Below are positions 6,685 to 14,593 of a stretch of DNA of 25,355 nucleotides, piece by piece. How positions within the stretch are numbered: position 1 is the first letter of the stretch; every line of letters begins with the position of its first letter. The translations under genes and the position numbers were made by a program. The stretch comes from Marisimplicoccus sp964437815 (GTDB lineage: Bacteria > Bacteroidota > Bacteroidia > Flavobacteriales > Flavobacteriaceae). Under the pieces are notes generated by a model. The model did no database searches. It was not told the origin of the DNA and saw only the letters and a program-made list of their open reading frames with translations. Where the stretch lies: positions 1 through 25,355 of the forward strand of contig CAYTIE010000015.1 in assembly GCA_964437815.1 (NCBI GenBank), read 5' to 3'.

Positions 6685-8399
6685 TATATATTTTGTTTTT
6701 TAAGTTGATCAATTATATATTCAGAGGTTCTCCAGGATAGTGCCATGATAGTCCATGTCGGGTTTTTATCTGCTTGAGAAACAAATGGTCCACCATCAAC
6801 AATATAAACATTGTCAACATCATGAAGCCTTTCGTATTTATTCACAACTGAATTATAAGGATCATCTCCCATTCTAGTAGTCCCTACTTCATGAATAATT
6901 TCACCAGGAGCAGAGATACCATAATTTTCTTCTTTCGTTGGTTTGTTCCCCAGTGGAATTCCTCCCATATTATATGCTAATTCTTCAAATGTGTCATGCA
7001 TATGCTTCACTTGTTTTATTTCATAATCAGACCATTTATATCTAAATTTTAGAACAGGGATGCCCCATTTATCTTTTGTGTCAGGATCAATTTCACAATA
7101 ATTATCTTTTCTTGGGATAGCTTCACCTCTTCCTGATAATCCAATTGTTGAACCATAATATTTTTTTACATCCTGTCTTAGTTTATCACCATACCCTCCA
7201 ACTTTAAGTCCAAAGAATCTATTTAATTCATTAGGGTTATACCCAAAACCATATTCAGGCATTGTAAAACTTCTCCCTATTTCTATATGGTATCCTCTTG
7301 GGAAGTCAAGTTTCTTATTGTCTAGCCACCAGGGTGAGTAAACATGCATCCCGCCAACACCATCTTCATTATAAGTTTTTCTATTTATAAGGTCTGGAAT
7401 AAAAACTGATCTTCCAGTTCCAGTAGTGTCATGTAGGTATTTTCCAATAAGGTTACTACTATTACCTAGTCCATTTGGGTGAGCTTTACTTTTAGAATTT
7501 AACAAAATTCTTGCTGAGCTACATGCAGATGCTGCTAAAACAACTACCTTTCCTTTAATTGAATATTCTCTTCCATTTTCTTTATTAATATAAGAAACAC
7601 CTGTTGCTCTTCCATTTTTGTCTGTTTTTACCTCAATAACCATAGAGTTTGTATATAAATCAACCATACCTCCTTTTAATGAAGGTATTACATAACAAGA
7701 GCTAGATGAAAAATCAGCATATGCTGAGCATGATCTATCACATTGACCACAATAAAAACAGACTCCTCTAGTATTGTTGATTCTCTTAGTTAGAATTGAC
7801 AATCTAGAAGGAATAACTGTAACACCAGATTTTCTTGCCCCTTTTATGTAAAATAACTCATGTAATCTTGGCTTAGGTGGAGGTAAGAAGAATCCATCAG
7901 GTTCATTAAAAATATTTTCTTTGGTTCCGAAAATGCCTATAAGCTTGTCTAACTTGTCATAATAAGGCTTTATGTCTTCATAACTAATAGGCCAGTTTTC
8001 ACCTAAACCATCATAGTCTTTACTCTTAAAATCTTTTGGTCCAAACCTTAAAGATATTCTACCCCAATGATTTGTTCTACCACCTAACATTCTTGATCTC
8101 CACCATTTAAAACTAGTGTCTTTTTCAATTGTATAAGGCTCTCCTTCAACCTTCCAGTGTCCATATGACATGTGAAAATCACCAAATGCTCTGGTAGTCC
8201 CAGAGCCTCTTCTAGGAGATTCCCAAGGCCATTTCATTTGAGTCATTTGTTCTGGATTAGCAGGGTCAAAGTATGGTCCTGCTTCAACAAGAGCAATTTT
8301 AAGACCAGCATCAGATAGGATTTTTGTTGCCATCCCACCACCTGCTCCGGAACCGACAACAATTACATCATATTTTGGAGAATTATTAATTATTTGCAT
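6684..8399 (-). CDS. GMC family oxidoreductase with Cys-rich Fe-S motif
   Basis: A 571-residue FAD-dependent oxidoreductase of the glucose-methanol-choline family, gluconate/glucose dehydrogenase branch. The FAD-binding Rossmann motif GSGAGGG is at 16-22 with the acidic VEAGP at 38-42. GRTNHWGR (107-114) is the flavin-contact region. Catalytic-domain marks are HEVGTTRMG (His503) and KNPTW (Asn546). Residues 214-224 show C-x2-C-x2-C-x3-C, with another Cys at 235; related bacterial FAD glucose and fructose dehydrogenases carry a 3Fe-4S cluster here. The sugar or alcohol substrate cannot be told from sequence. It has no signal peptide, consistent with export together with the Tat-like small subunit encoded next. 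Transcribed divergently from cutC. Confidence 0.9.
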   Translation of the reverse strand: MQIINNSPKYDVIVVGSGAGGGMATKILSDAGLKIALVEAGPYFDPANPEQMTQMKWPWESPRRGSGTTRAFGDFHMSYGHWKVEGEPYTIEKDTSFKWWRSRMLGGRTNHWGRISLRFGPKDFKSKDYDGLGENWPISYEDIKPYYDKLDKLIGIFGTKENIFNEPDGFFLPPPKPRLHELFYIKGARKSGVTVIPSRLSILTKRINNTRGVCFYCGQCDRSCSAYADFSSSSCYVIPSLKGGMVDLYTNSMVIEVKTDKNGRATGVSYINKENGREYSIKGKVVVLAASACSSARILLNSKSKAHPNGLGNSSNLIGKYLHDTTGTGRSVFIPDLINRKTYNEDGVGGMHVYSPWWLDNKKLDFPRGYHIEIGRSFTMPEYGFGYNPNELNRFFGLKVGGYGDKLRQDVKKYYGSTIGLSGRGEAIPRKDNYCEIDPDTKDKWGIPVLKFRYKWSDYEIKQVKHMHDTFEELAYNMGGIPLGNKPTKEENYGISAPGEIIHEVGTTRMGDDPYNSVVNKYERLHDVDNVYIVDGGPFVSQADKNPTWTIMALSWRTSEYIIDQLKKQNI

Positions 8400-8456
8400 A
8401 AAGCCAGAATGAATTTAATTAAATTTATTATAATAAAAAACTATTATTAATAGTTG

Positions 8457-9131
8457 ATGATTATAGAGATATGTGCTACAACAATTAACTCTGTTCTATA
8501 TGCCAATAAGGCAGGAGCTGATAGAATTGAGTTATGCTCAAATTATACTGTTGGAGGGTTAACCCCTTCAATAGAATTTATTAAAGAAGCTTTAGATATT
8601 TCAGAAATACCAATTAATGTCTTGGTAAGGCCAAGACCTGGGAACTTTATCTATAACAATAATGAAATTGATAAAATGAAAAAGGATATTATTTCAATAA
8701 TGGAATTGGGAATAAATGGATTTGTGGTTGGTTCGATAAAATCAAATGGAGAGATTGATAATGAATTCATTAATGAGGTTAGAGGTCTTGCAGATTCTCT
8801 AGATTTAACTTTTCACCGAGCTTTTGATTGTTTAAGTAATCAAAATAAATCTATTGACATATTAATAAATAGTGGGTTCTCAAGAATCCTTTGTTCTGGC
8901 AATCAAAATGATGCAATAGATGGTATTGAAAATCTTATTTTACTTAATAAATTATCAAATAATAGAATTGTGATTATGCCTGGGGGAGGTATAAATAAAG
9001 AGAACTGTTTAGAATTTAAAAATGCAGGTTTTAAAGAAATTCATTTATCAGGTATTCCTAAGTCTAATTCTTTAAACAGCTTTGATTCTGATTTCAAGAC
9101 AATAGAAGAAATAGTCTCTAAAACTAAATAA
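8457..9131 (+). CDS. cutC: CutC family copper homeostasis protein
   Basis: A 224-residue TIM-barrel protein. The start is taken at ATG 8457; a TTG one codon earlier is possible. CutC marks are IEICATT at the N-terminus, AGADRIELCSNYTVGGLTPS (20-40), VLVRPRPGNFIY (55-67), FHRAFDC near 120 and MPGGGIN near 174. CutC was named for copper tolerance in E. coli, but its biochemical role is unresolved. It is divergent from the GMC oxidoreductase and 32 nt upstream of aconitase; a candidate -7 element in that gap suggests aconitase has its own promoter. No other metal-handling genes are nearby. Confidence 0.92.
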   Translation: MIIEICATTINSVLYANKAGADRIELCSNYTVGGLTPSIEFIKEALDISEIPINVLVRPRPGNFIYNNNEIDKMKKDIISIMELGINGFVVGSIKSNGEIDNEFINEVRGLADSLDLTFHRAFDCLSNQNKSIDILINSGFSRILCSGNQNDAIDGIENLILLNKLSNNRIVIMPGGGINKENCLEFKNAGFKEIHLSGIPKSNSLNSFDSDFKTIEEIVSKTK

Positions 9132-9139
9132 TATTATAT

Positions 9140-9147
9140 TATTTTTG
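9140..9147 (+). promoter_or_regulatory. Candidate -7 promoter element for aconitase
   Basis: TATTTTTG fits TAnnTTTG and lies 16 nt before the aconitase ATG, in the short gap after cutC. No TTG was found at the expected -33 distance, so this is a partial match only. Confidence 0.35.
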
Positions 9148-9163
9148 TACTGAAAATTATTTT

Positions 9164-11425
9164 ATGGCTTTTGATATAGATTTAATAAAAAGAGTTTACT
9201 CTGAGATGTCTTCTAGAATTAAATATGCAAAGAAGATAATAGGGAAGCCTTTAACTTTATCTGAAAAGGTTTTGTATTCCCATTTATGGAGCAATGATAT
9301 TTCTACTCCATATGAGAGAGGTATTGATTATGTTAATTTCGGACCTGATCGTGTCACGTGTCAAGATGCTACTGCCCAAATGGCTTTACTACAATTTATG
9401 CAGGCTGGAAAGCAAAAGGTTGCAGTTCCTACAACTGTTCATTGTGATCATTTAATTTTAGCTCAATCTGGAGCAAAAAAAGACCTTCAGCATGCTAATA
9501 AAGTTAGCTCAGAAGTATTTGACTTTCTGGAATCTACATCAAAAAAATACGGTATAGGTTTTTGGAAGCCTGGGGCGGGGATAATTCATCAGGTTGTGCT
9601 TGAAAATTATGCTTTTCCAGGAGGAATGATGATTGGAACTGATTCTCATACAGTTAATGCAGGGGGACTAGGTATGGTTGCTATTGGTGTTGGTGGAGCA
9701 GATGCTGTTGATGTTATGGCTGGAATGCCTTGGGAATTAAAATTTCCAAAATTAATAGGAGTTCACTTAAAAGGTAATCTAAATGGCTGGTCTTCTGCAA
9801 AAGATGTTATATTAAAAGTTGCGGGAATACTTACTGTTAAAGGTGGAACAGGAGCGATAATTGAATATTTTGGAGAAGGTGCTAAATCATTATCATGTAC
9901 TGGTAAAGGGACAATATGTAATATGGGAGCTGAAGTTGGAGCTACAACATCAATTTTTGGATATGATGAGTCTATGGAAAGATATCTTAATTCAACTGGA
10001 AGAAGTGATGTGGTTAAAGCTGCAGAAGAAATAAAACATCACCTTACTGCAGATCCAGAAGTATATTCTAATCCAAAGGAATATTTTGATCAAGTCATTG
10101 AGATAAATTTAGATGAATTATCACCTCATCTTAATGGACCTTTTACCCCTGACTTAGCAACTCCTGTATCTGAGATGAAAGAGAAAGCTTTGAAAGAAAA
10201 ATGGCCCTTAGATGTAGATTGGGGATTAATAGGTTCTTGTACTAACTCGTCTTATGAGGATTTATCTCGTGCAGCATCAATTGCTGTTCAAGCAAAAAAA
10301 AGTAAATTAAAAATAAAATCCAAGCTAGGTATAAACCCTGGTTCTGAGCAAGTTAGGTATACAGCTGAAAGAGACGGCTTAATAAAAATATTTGAGGATT
10401 TAGAATCAAAAATTTTTACTAATGCATGTGGACCTTGTATTGGGCAATGGAGTAGAGAAGGAGAAGATAATAATAAGAAAAACTCGATAGTTCATTCATT
10501 TAATAGAAATTTTGCAAAAAGAAATGATGGAAATCCAAATACTCATGCATTTGTTTCTTCACCTGAGATGGTTATGGCAATAGCATTATCTGGTAGATTA
10601 GATTTTAATCCAATTACTGATACTTTAACAAACTCCGAAAACGAAGAAATTAAACTTGATCCACCAATAGGTGATGAGCTTCCAATAAATGGTTTTTCAG
10701 TTGAAGAAAATGGATATGTAGAACCTCCAGAAGATGGTTCAAATATAGAAATAAAAGTTAGACAAGATTCTCAAAGATTACAACTTCTTGAACCCTTTAA
10801 ACCATGGGATGGTAAAAATATATCTAATGCAAGACTATTAATAAAAGCACATGGAAAATGTACAACAGACCATATCTCAATGGCTGGACCATGGTTAAGA
10901 TTTAGAGGTCATCTTGATAATATATCAGATAACTGTCTGATAGGAGCTGTTAATGCATTTAATATGAAAACTAATAATGTTAAGAATTTAGTTACTGGAA
11001 ATTATGGTCCAGTTCCTGAAACTCAAAGATTCTATAAAAAAAATAATATTGATACTATAGTTGTTGGTGATCATAATTATGGAGAAGGTTCATCTAGAGA
11101 GCATGCAGCAATGGAACCAAGACATCTTGGTATAAAAGCTGTAATAGTCAAATCATTTGCAAGGATTCATGAAACTAATTTGAAAAAACAAGGTATGCTT
11201 GCTCTAACATTTAATAATGAAAGTGATTATGATAAAATACAAGAAGATGATTTATTTAATTTTGTAGATTTAACTAAATTTAGCAAAGGTGAGCAGCTTT
11301 CACTTGAAGTTGTTCATAGTAATGGAAATAAAGAAATAATCAAGCTTAACCATACGTTTAATAATCAACAAATTGAATGGTTTAAAAATGGATCTGCTTT
11401 AAACTTAATTAAATCAAATGAATGA
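9164..11425 (+). CDS. acn: Aconitate hydratase (mitochondrial-type)
   Basis: This 753-residue TCA-cycle enzyme interconverts citrate and isocitrate through a [4Fe-4S] cluster in the cytoplasm. The three cluster ligands are visible: Cys359 in GSCTNSS and Cys422/Cys425 in NACGPCIGQ, almost the same numbering as mitochondrial aconitase. Other family marks are HCDHL at 93-97, GTDSHTVNAGGLGM (158-171) and GDHNYGEGSSREHAAMEPR in the C-terminal swivel domain. The length fits the mitochondrial/AcnA-like class found in Bacteroidota, not AcnB. Its last 8 nt overlap the start of the AlkB-like gene (ATGAATGA), implying translational coupling. Confidence 0.96.
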   Translation: MAFDIDLIKRVYSEMSSRIKYAKKIIGKPLTLSEKVLYSHLWSNDISTPYERGIDYVNFGPDRVTCQDATAQMALLQFMQAGKQKVAVPTTVHCDHLILAQSGAKKDLQHANKVSSEVFDFLESTSKKYGIGFWKPGAGIIHQVVLENYAFPGGMMIGTDSHTVNAGGLGMVAIGVGGADAVDVMAGMPWELKFPKLIGVHLKGNLNGWSSAKDVILKVAGILTVKGGTGAIIEYFGEGAKSLSCTGKGTICNMGAEVGATTSIFGYDESMERYLNSTGRSDVVKAAEEIKHHLTADPEVYSNPKEYFDQVIEINLDELSPHLNGPFTPDLATPVSEMKEKALKEKWPLDVDWGLIGSCTNSSYEDLSRAASIAVQAKKSKLKIKSKLGINPGSEQVRYTAERDGLIKIFEDLESKIFTNACGPCIGQWSREGEDNNKKNSIVHSFNRNFAKRNDGNPNTHAFVSSPEMVMAIALSGRLDFNPITDTLTNSENEEIKLDPPIGDELPINGFSVEENGYVEPPEDGSNIEIKVRQDSQRLQLLEPFKPWDGKNISNARLLIKAHGKCTTDHISMAGPWLRFRGHLDNISDNCLIGAVNAFNMKTNNVKNLVTGNYGPVPETQRFYKKNNIDTIVVGDHNYGEGSSREHAAMEPRHLGIKAVIVKSFARIHETNLKKQGMLALTFNNESDYDKIQEDDLFNFVDLTKFSKGEQLSLEVVHSNGNKEIIKLNHTFNNQQIEWFKNGSALNLIKSNE

Positions 11426-12352
11426 TTTAAAATATTTAATGTCTTATACAATTGCAATTGTTACAATTGTTGGAATTCTTCTTGGAGGGGGATATACATT
11501 TATGACAGTTATTTATGCTTTTGTGTTTATTCCAGCTCTTGAAATTCTATTAAAAGAAAGTAATGAAGAGATGTCAGATGAAGTTAAGAAAAATAGGTCA
11601 ATGGATATTTTCTTTGATATACTCTTGTATTTAAATATTCCCTTAGTTTTCTCGATATTTTTCCTTTCATTGAACATGTTATTCTACAGCACTTCTTCAA
11701 TAGAGATTATTGGTATAATTGTTTCAACCTCAATTATGATGGCTACTAATGGAATTAATGTTGCACATGAGTTAGGTCATAGAAAATCTTTTTTTAGCAG
11801 GACTTGTTCAAAATTACTTCTTATACCATCACAGTACATGCATTTTTATATAGAACATAATTTTGGACATCATGTTAATGTTGGAACGAAAGAAGATCCA
11901 GCCACTGCTAAATATAAACAATCACTTTATAGTTTTTGGATAACATCTGTTATAGGTCAGTATATAAGTGCTTGGAAGCTTCAACTAAAACTTTTAAAGA
12001 TCTCTAAACATAACTTCTTTTCAATTAAAAATGACATGATGTTTTATCCTATTTTTCAGTTTTTGTTTATCTGCCTTATCTATTTTAATTATGGTTTAAC
12101 TGTTACAATTTATTCTCTAGTAATTTCTGTTATTTCATTTCTTTTTCTTGAAACAATAAATTATATTGAGCATTACGGTTTATCTAGGAAGAAGGATGAA
12201 AATGGAAGGTATGAGAGAATAAAAACTGTTCATTCATGGAATTCAAATCATGTTGTTGGTAGACTTGTTTTATATGAACTAACAAGACACAGTGATCACC
12301 ATTTTATTTCTTCAAAAAAATATCAAGTTCTTGAAAGTATAAACGAAAGTCC
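11418..12352 (+). CDS. alkB: Alkane 1-monooxygenase (AlkB-type), C-terminus lost in gap
   Basis: A membrane di-iron hydroxylase of the AlkB/fatty-acid desaturase superfamily, of which 311 codons are readable before the N run. The histidine clusters are intact: HELGHR (117-122), EHNFGHH (146-152), EHYGL (251-255) and RHSDHH (290-295), plus WNSNHVVGR (274-282), typical of AlkB. Several hydrophobic segments (about 8-25, 68-90, 94-112, 208-225, 229-247) agree with a polytopic inner-membrane protein. The family oxidises n-alkanes at the terminal carbon with rubredoxin as electron donor; no rubredoxin gene is visible in the window. About 40-70 C-terminal residues should lie in the gap. The start overlaps the end of the aconitase gene. 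Confidence 0.88.
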
Positions 12353-12452
12353 NNNNNNNNNNNNNNNNNNNNNNNNNNNNNNNNNNNNNNNNNNNNNNNN
12401 NNNNNNNNNNNNNNNNNNNNNNNNNNNNNNNNNNNNNNNNNNNNNNNNNNNN
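12353..12452. other. Assembly gap (100 N)
   Basis: Exactly 100 undetermined bases. The gap removes the C-termini of two convergent genes, the AlkB-type hydroxylase (+) and the metallopeptidase lipoprotein (-), so the real distance is unknown. Confidence 0.98.
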
Positions 12453-13003
12453 CTTTTTATAAACCTATCTTTTGCTTTAATAAAATCATTTATTTTTATA
12501 AAACCAGGGGTGCTAGCATAATACATTATATCAGCTTGATCTGGACTATGCTCATATCTATAAACATCATGACCAAATTCATGATACATTATCCATAATC
12601 TTTGTAGTAACGACCTTTCAGTCCATGCTCTCCAGTCAACACCAACATTTACCTTAGCGCTATTACAGTAACCATCAAAACTAGAGTAAGCTATATGGTC
12701 TTGTGTTACACCAGCTGCAATCATAGCATCACTTTCATATTCAAAGAAAAGATTAACAATTGTATTCTGTTGTCCATAATCAGGGGCTCCTTTTGTACAT
12801 AATACATCTGCAACAAATTTATCCCAGTATTGCATCAAATTATCATCTTGTGTTGATAATGGATCTAATAATGTGTCATAAGTTACACAGCTAAATAAAG
12901 TAGGCTCAACTAATATTTCTTCCTCTTCTTGTACTTGTTTTTTTGAACAAGAAAAAACTATAATGAATATTAAAGAATAAAAAATATAAAAAAATCTTTT
13001 CAT
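12453..13003 (-). CDS. Putative zinc metallopeptidase lipoprotein, C-terminus lost in gap
   Basis: A lipoprotein with signal peptide and lipobox (IIVFSC, Cys19), followed by a charged linker (KKQVQEEEE) and an exported domain. MYHEFGHD near residue 140 is an HExxH zinc-binding motif, followed by YRYEHSPDQADIMY, in which a downstream His and the DIM turn resemble metzincin-like peptidases. However, the spacing does not match the strict HExxHxxGxxH pattern: that position is Glu and His is one residue later. The last roughly 183 codons readable before the gap do not include a stop. I do not recognise a named family beyond flavobacterial putative metallopeptidases. It starts only 16 nt after the tRNA-Met gene on the same strand. 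Confidence 0.7.
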
Positions 13004-13019
13004 AACTAATATTTTAATG

Positions 13020-13093
13020 TAGCGAGAGGGAGATTTGAACTCCCGACCTCCGGGTTATGAATCCGACGCTCTCACCTACTGAGCTACCTCGCC
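13020..13093 (-). tRNA. tRNA-Met (CAU)
   Basis: A 74-nt cloverleaf on the minus strand: acceptor GGCGAGG/TCTCGCT, D-stem GCTC/GAGC, anticodon loop TTCATAA with anticodon CAT, variable loop AGGTC, and T-arm GGGAG-TTCAAAT-CTCCC, ending in discriminator A. The anticodon stem (TCGGA/CCCGG) lacks the three consecutive G-C pairs of an initiator and the acceptor starts with G1-U72, so elongator Met is more likely. CCA is not encoded. The anticodon stem has an A-C mismatch next to the loop. The metallopeptidase lipoprotein gene follows after 16 nt. Confidence 0.93.
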
Positions 13094-13105
13094 AACTAAG
13101 ATATG

Positions 13106-13113
13106 CAAATATA
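13106..13113 (-). promoter_or_regulatory. Candidate -7 promoter element for tRNA-Met
   Basis: On the minus strand TATATTTG matches TAnnTTTG and ends 12 nt before the tRNA 5' end, the right place to start a short precursor. No TTG at -33. It probably also drives the downstream metallopeptidase gene. Confidence 0.45.
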
Positions 13114-13208
13114 TAAAACAAAATATACTCTATTAGCTTAATAATTTATCAATTTATATAAATGATAAACTTTTTTTAATATATTGGCAGATATTATATT
13201 ATTCTCAA

Positions 13209-13601
13209 ATGACTTCGAAAAAACAGTTTTCAATTGAATATGATTTTCAATCTTCACCTCAGTTATTATTCCAGTATCTGTCAACACCTTCAGGTCTTTC
13301 AGAATGGTTTTCTGATGATGTTAATTCTAGAGGTGAGAAATATACTTTTTTTTGGGGTGAATCTGAAGAAGATGCAAAACTCCTTTCGAAAAAACCATAC
13401 GAGAAGGTTAAGTTTCAATGGATGAATGGGGAGGAAGATGAAGAGGATTGTTATTTTGAGTTTACAATTCAAATGGATGAAATAACAAAAGATGTTTCCT
13501 TAATTGTTACAGATTTTTCCTCAGAGGATGAGATGGAAGAATCAAAACTATTATGGGATAGTTTGATTTCAGATCTAAAAAAAGTTTTAGGTTCAACCTA
13601 A
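13209..13601 (+). CDS. START-like (SRPBCC) domain protein
   Basis: A 130-residue soluble protein, nearly the whole length being one START/Bet v1-like domain as found throughout Flavobacteria. Visible marks are FSIEYDFQSSPQLLFQYLSTPSGLSEWF at the N-terminus, the WGE...A turn near 50-58, KFQWMNGE near 70 and a C-terminal helix (LLWDSLISDLKKVLG). Such folds bind hydrophobic ligands in a cavity, but no ligand is known for this subgroup. It is divergent from tRNA-Met; its stop is 7 bp from the convergent yqgE. Confidence 0.87.
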   Translation: MTSKKQFSIEYDFQSSPQLLFQYLSTPSGLSEWFSDDVNSRGEKYTFFWGESEEDAKLLSKKPYEKVKFQWMNGEEDEEDCYFEFTIQMDEITKDVSLIVTDFSSEDEMEESKLLWDSLISDLKKVLGST

Positions 13602-13608
13602 TCACTAA

Positions 13609-14133
13609 TCAATTTGATATTGGGTTGTCTGGTGATTCAGACCAAAGAAGATATTCTCCACCTAATTTTTTCATTTCATTTTTCCAATGTTTTTGACTAT
13701 ATATACTTAATATATTTCCAGTTTTATTTTTTCCTACGATCCAATTCTTATTTTCTATCTCGTTTTTTAATTGATTGTAATCCCAGCCAGAATAACCAAT
13801 GAAAAATCTAATTTTAGTTCTATCTATTACTTCTTCTTTTATTAATTTAAAAATTTCATCAATATTTCCGCCCCAATATATATTGTCGTTAACTTTTACA
13901 CTTCCTTTAATTGGTTTATTTGTTTTGTAAATAAAATATAGATTATCGTTAGAAACTGGTCCACCACTATATATTTTAAAGTTCTTGACTTCTTTTATTT
14001 TTATTTTTAAAGGTTTATTAAGTATAAAACCAGTATAACCATCTTTAGTCTGATCAACTATTAGGATAATAGTCTTTGAAAAAAAACTATCATATAAAAG
14101 ATTAGGTGAGGCTATTAAAATATTGCCCTTCAT
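13609..14133 (-). CDS. YqgE/AlgH family protein
   Basis: A 174-residue cytoplasmic protein, normal length for UPF0301/YqgE-AlgH. Marks: G-NILIASPNLLYDSFFSKTIILI at the N-terminus, GYTGFILNKPL (32-42), the YSGGPV segment near 55-60, IRFFIGYSGWDYNQL near 108-122 and a C-terminal LGGEYLLWSE. The molecular function is unknown; AlgH is linked to alginate regulation in Pseudomonas but that role does not transfer. It lies downstream of HU with a strong terminator between them, so it is probably transcribed separately. Confidence 0.92.
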   Translation of the reverse strand: MKGNILIASPNLLYDSFFSKTIILIVDQTKDGYTGFILNKPLKIKIKEVKNFKIYSGGPVSNDNLYFIYKTNKPIKGSVKVNDNIYWGGNIDEIFKLIKEEVIDRTKIRFFIGYSGWDYNQLKNEIENKNWIVGKNKTGNILSIYSQKHWKNEMKKLGGEYLLWSESPDNPISN

Positions 14134-14147
14134 AAAATAAATATATA

Positions 14148-14175
14148 AAAAAAGCTCCCCGAAGGAAGCTTTTTT
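14148..14175 (-). terminator. Rho-independent terminator of the HU gene with UUCG tetraloop
   Basis: Reading the minus strand, aaaaaagcttcc (14175-14164), loop ttcg (14163-14160) and gggagctttttt (14159-14148) form a 12-bp stem with a single T-G wobble and a C(UUCG)G tetraloop, followed by a T-rich tail. It sits 21 bp after the HU stop and 14 bp before the yqgE start. The A-tract in front means it could also stop transcription from the other strand. Confidence 0.85.
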
Positions 14176-14196
14176 ATACTATATGAATTTAAAAGC

Positions 14197-14469
14197 TTAG
14201 TTTACTGAGCTTGATAGTTCAGCACCAGCCTTAAATTTTACTACGTTTTTAGCAGCGATTTGAATCGTAGCACCAGTTTGTGGATTTCTCCCTGCTCTAG
14301 CACGTCTATGAGAAACAGACCAAGATCCAAATCCAACCAGTGAAACACGTCCACCACCTCTAAGTGTTGAAGAAACACCCCCTAGCATTGATTCTAGAGC
14401 TTTTTTTGCTGCGGCTTTAGATATTCCAGCACCTGAAGCCATAGTGTCAATTAATTCTGATTTATTCAT
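14197..14469 (-). CDS. HU family DNA-binding protein
   Basis: A 90-residue nucleoid protein that bends DNA as a dimer. It starts MNKSELIDTMA, has GFGSWSVSHRRARAGRNPQTG at about 46-66 (the beta-arm with Arg and Pro that intercalates into DNA) and ends VVKFKAGAELSSSVN. Length and motifs are canonical. It is flanked by its own promoter candidate upstream and a strong terminator downstream, suggesting high independent expression. Its codon use is visibly less AT-extreme than neighbours (many GCA/GCT Ala codons), as expected for an abundant protein. Confidence 0.95.
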   Translation of the reverse strand: MNKSELIDTMASGAGISKAAAKKALESMLGGVSSTLRGGGRVSLVGFGSWSVSHRRARAGRNPQTGATIQIAAKNVVKFKAGAELSSSVN

Positions 14470-14493
14470 ATCTCTTTAATTTTAAAGTTTAAA

Positions 14494-14523
14494 CAAATTT
14501 ATATGGATTATTGTAAGTCCCAA
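14494..14523 (-). promoter_or_regulatory. Bacteroidota-type promoter of the HU gene
   Basis: On the minus strand TTG (14523-14521), 19 nt, TAAATTTG (14501-14494): a full match to the TTG-N19-TAnnTTTG pattern, 24 nt before the HU start codon. Confidence 0.65.
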
Positions 14524-14593
14524 GGATAGAAGCTCAAAATCTGCGCTATTGTTAATAAATTCAGCTATTTTGTTGATATCATAGGCTATTTTT

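Noticed and set aside
12453..12521. Continuation of the AlkB frame after the gap
   Set aside because: This stretch is the antisense of the metallopeptidase lipoprotein, which has clear motifs; the gap length makes frame continuity meaningless.
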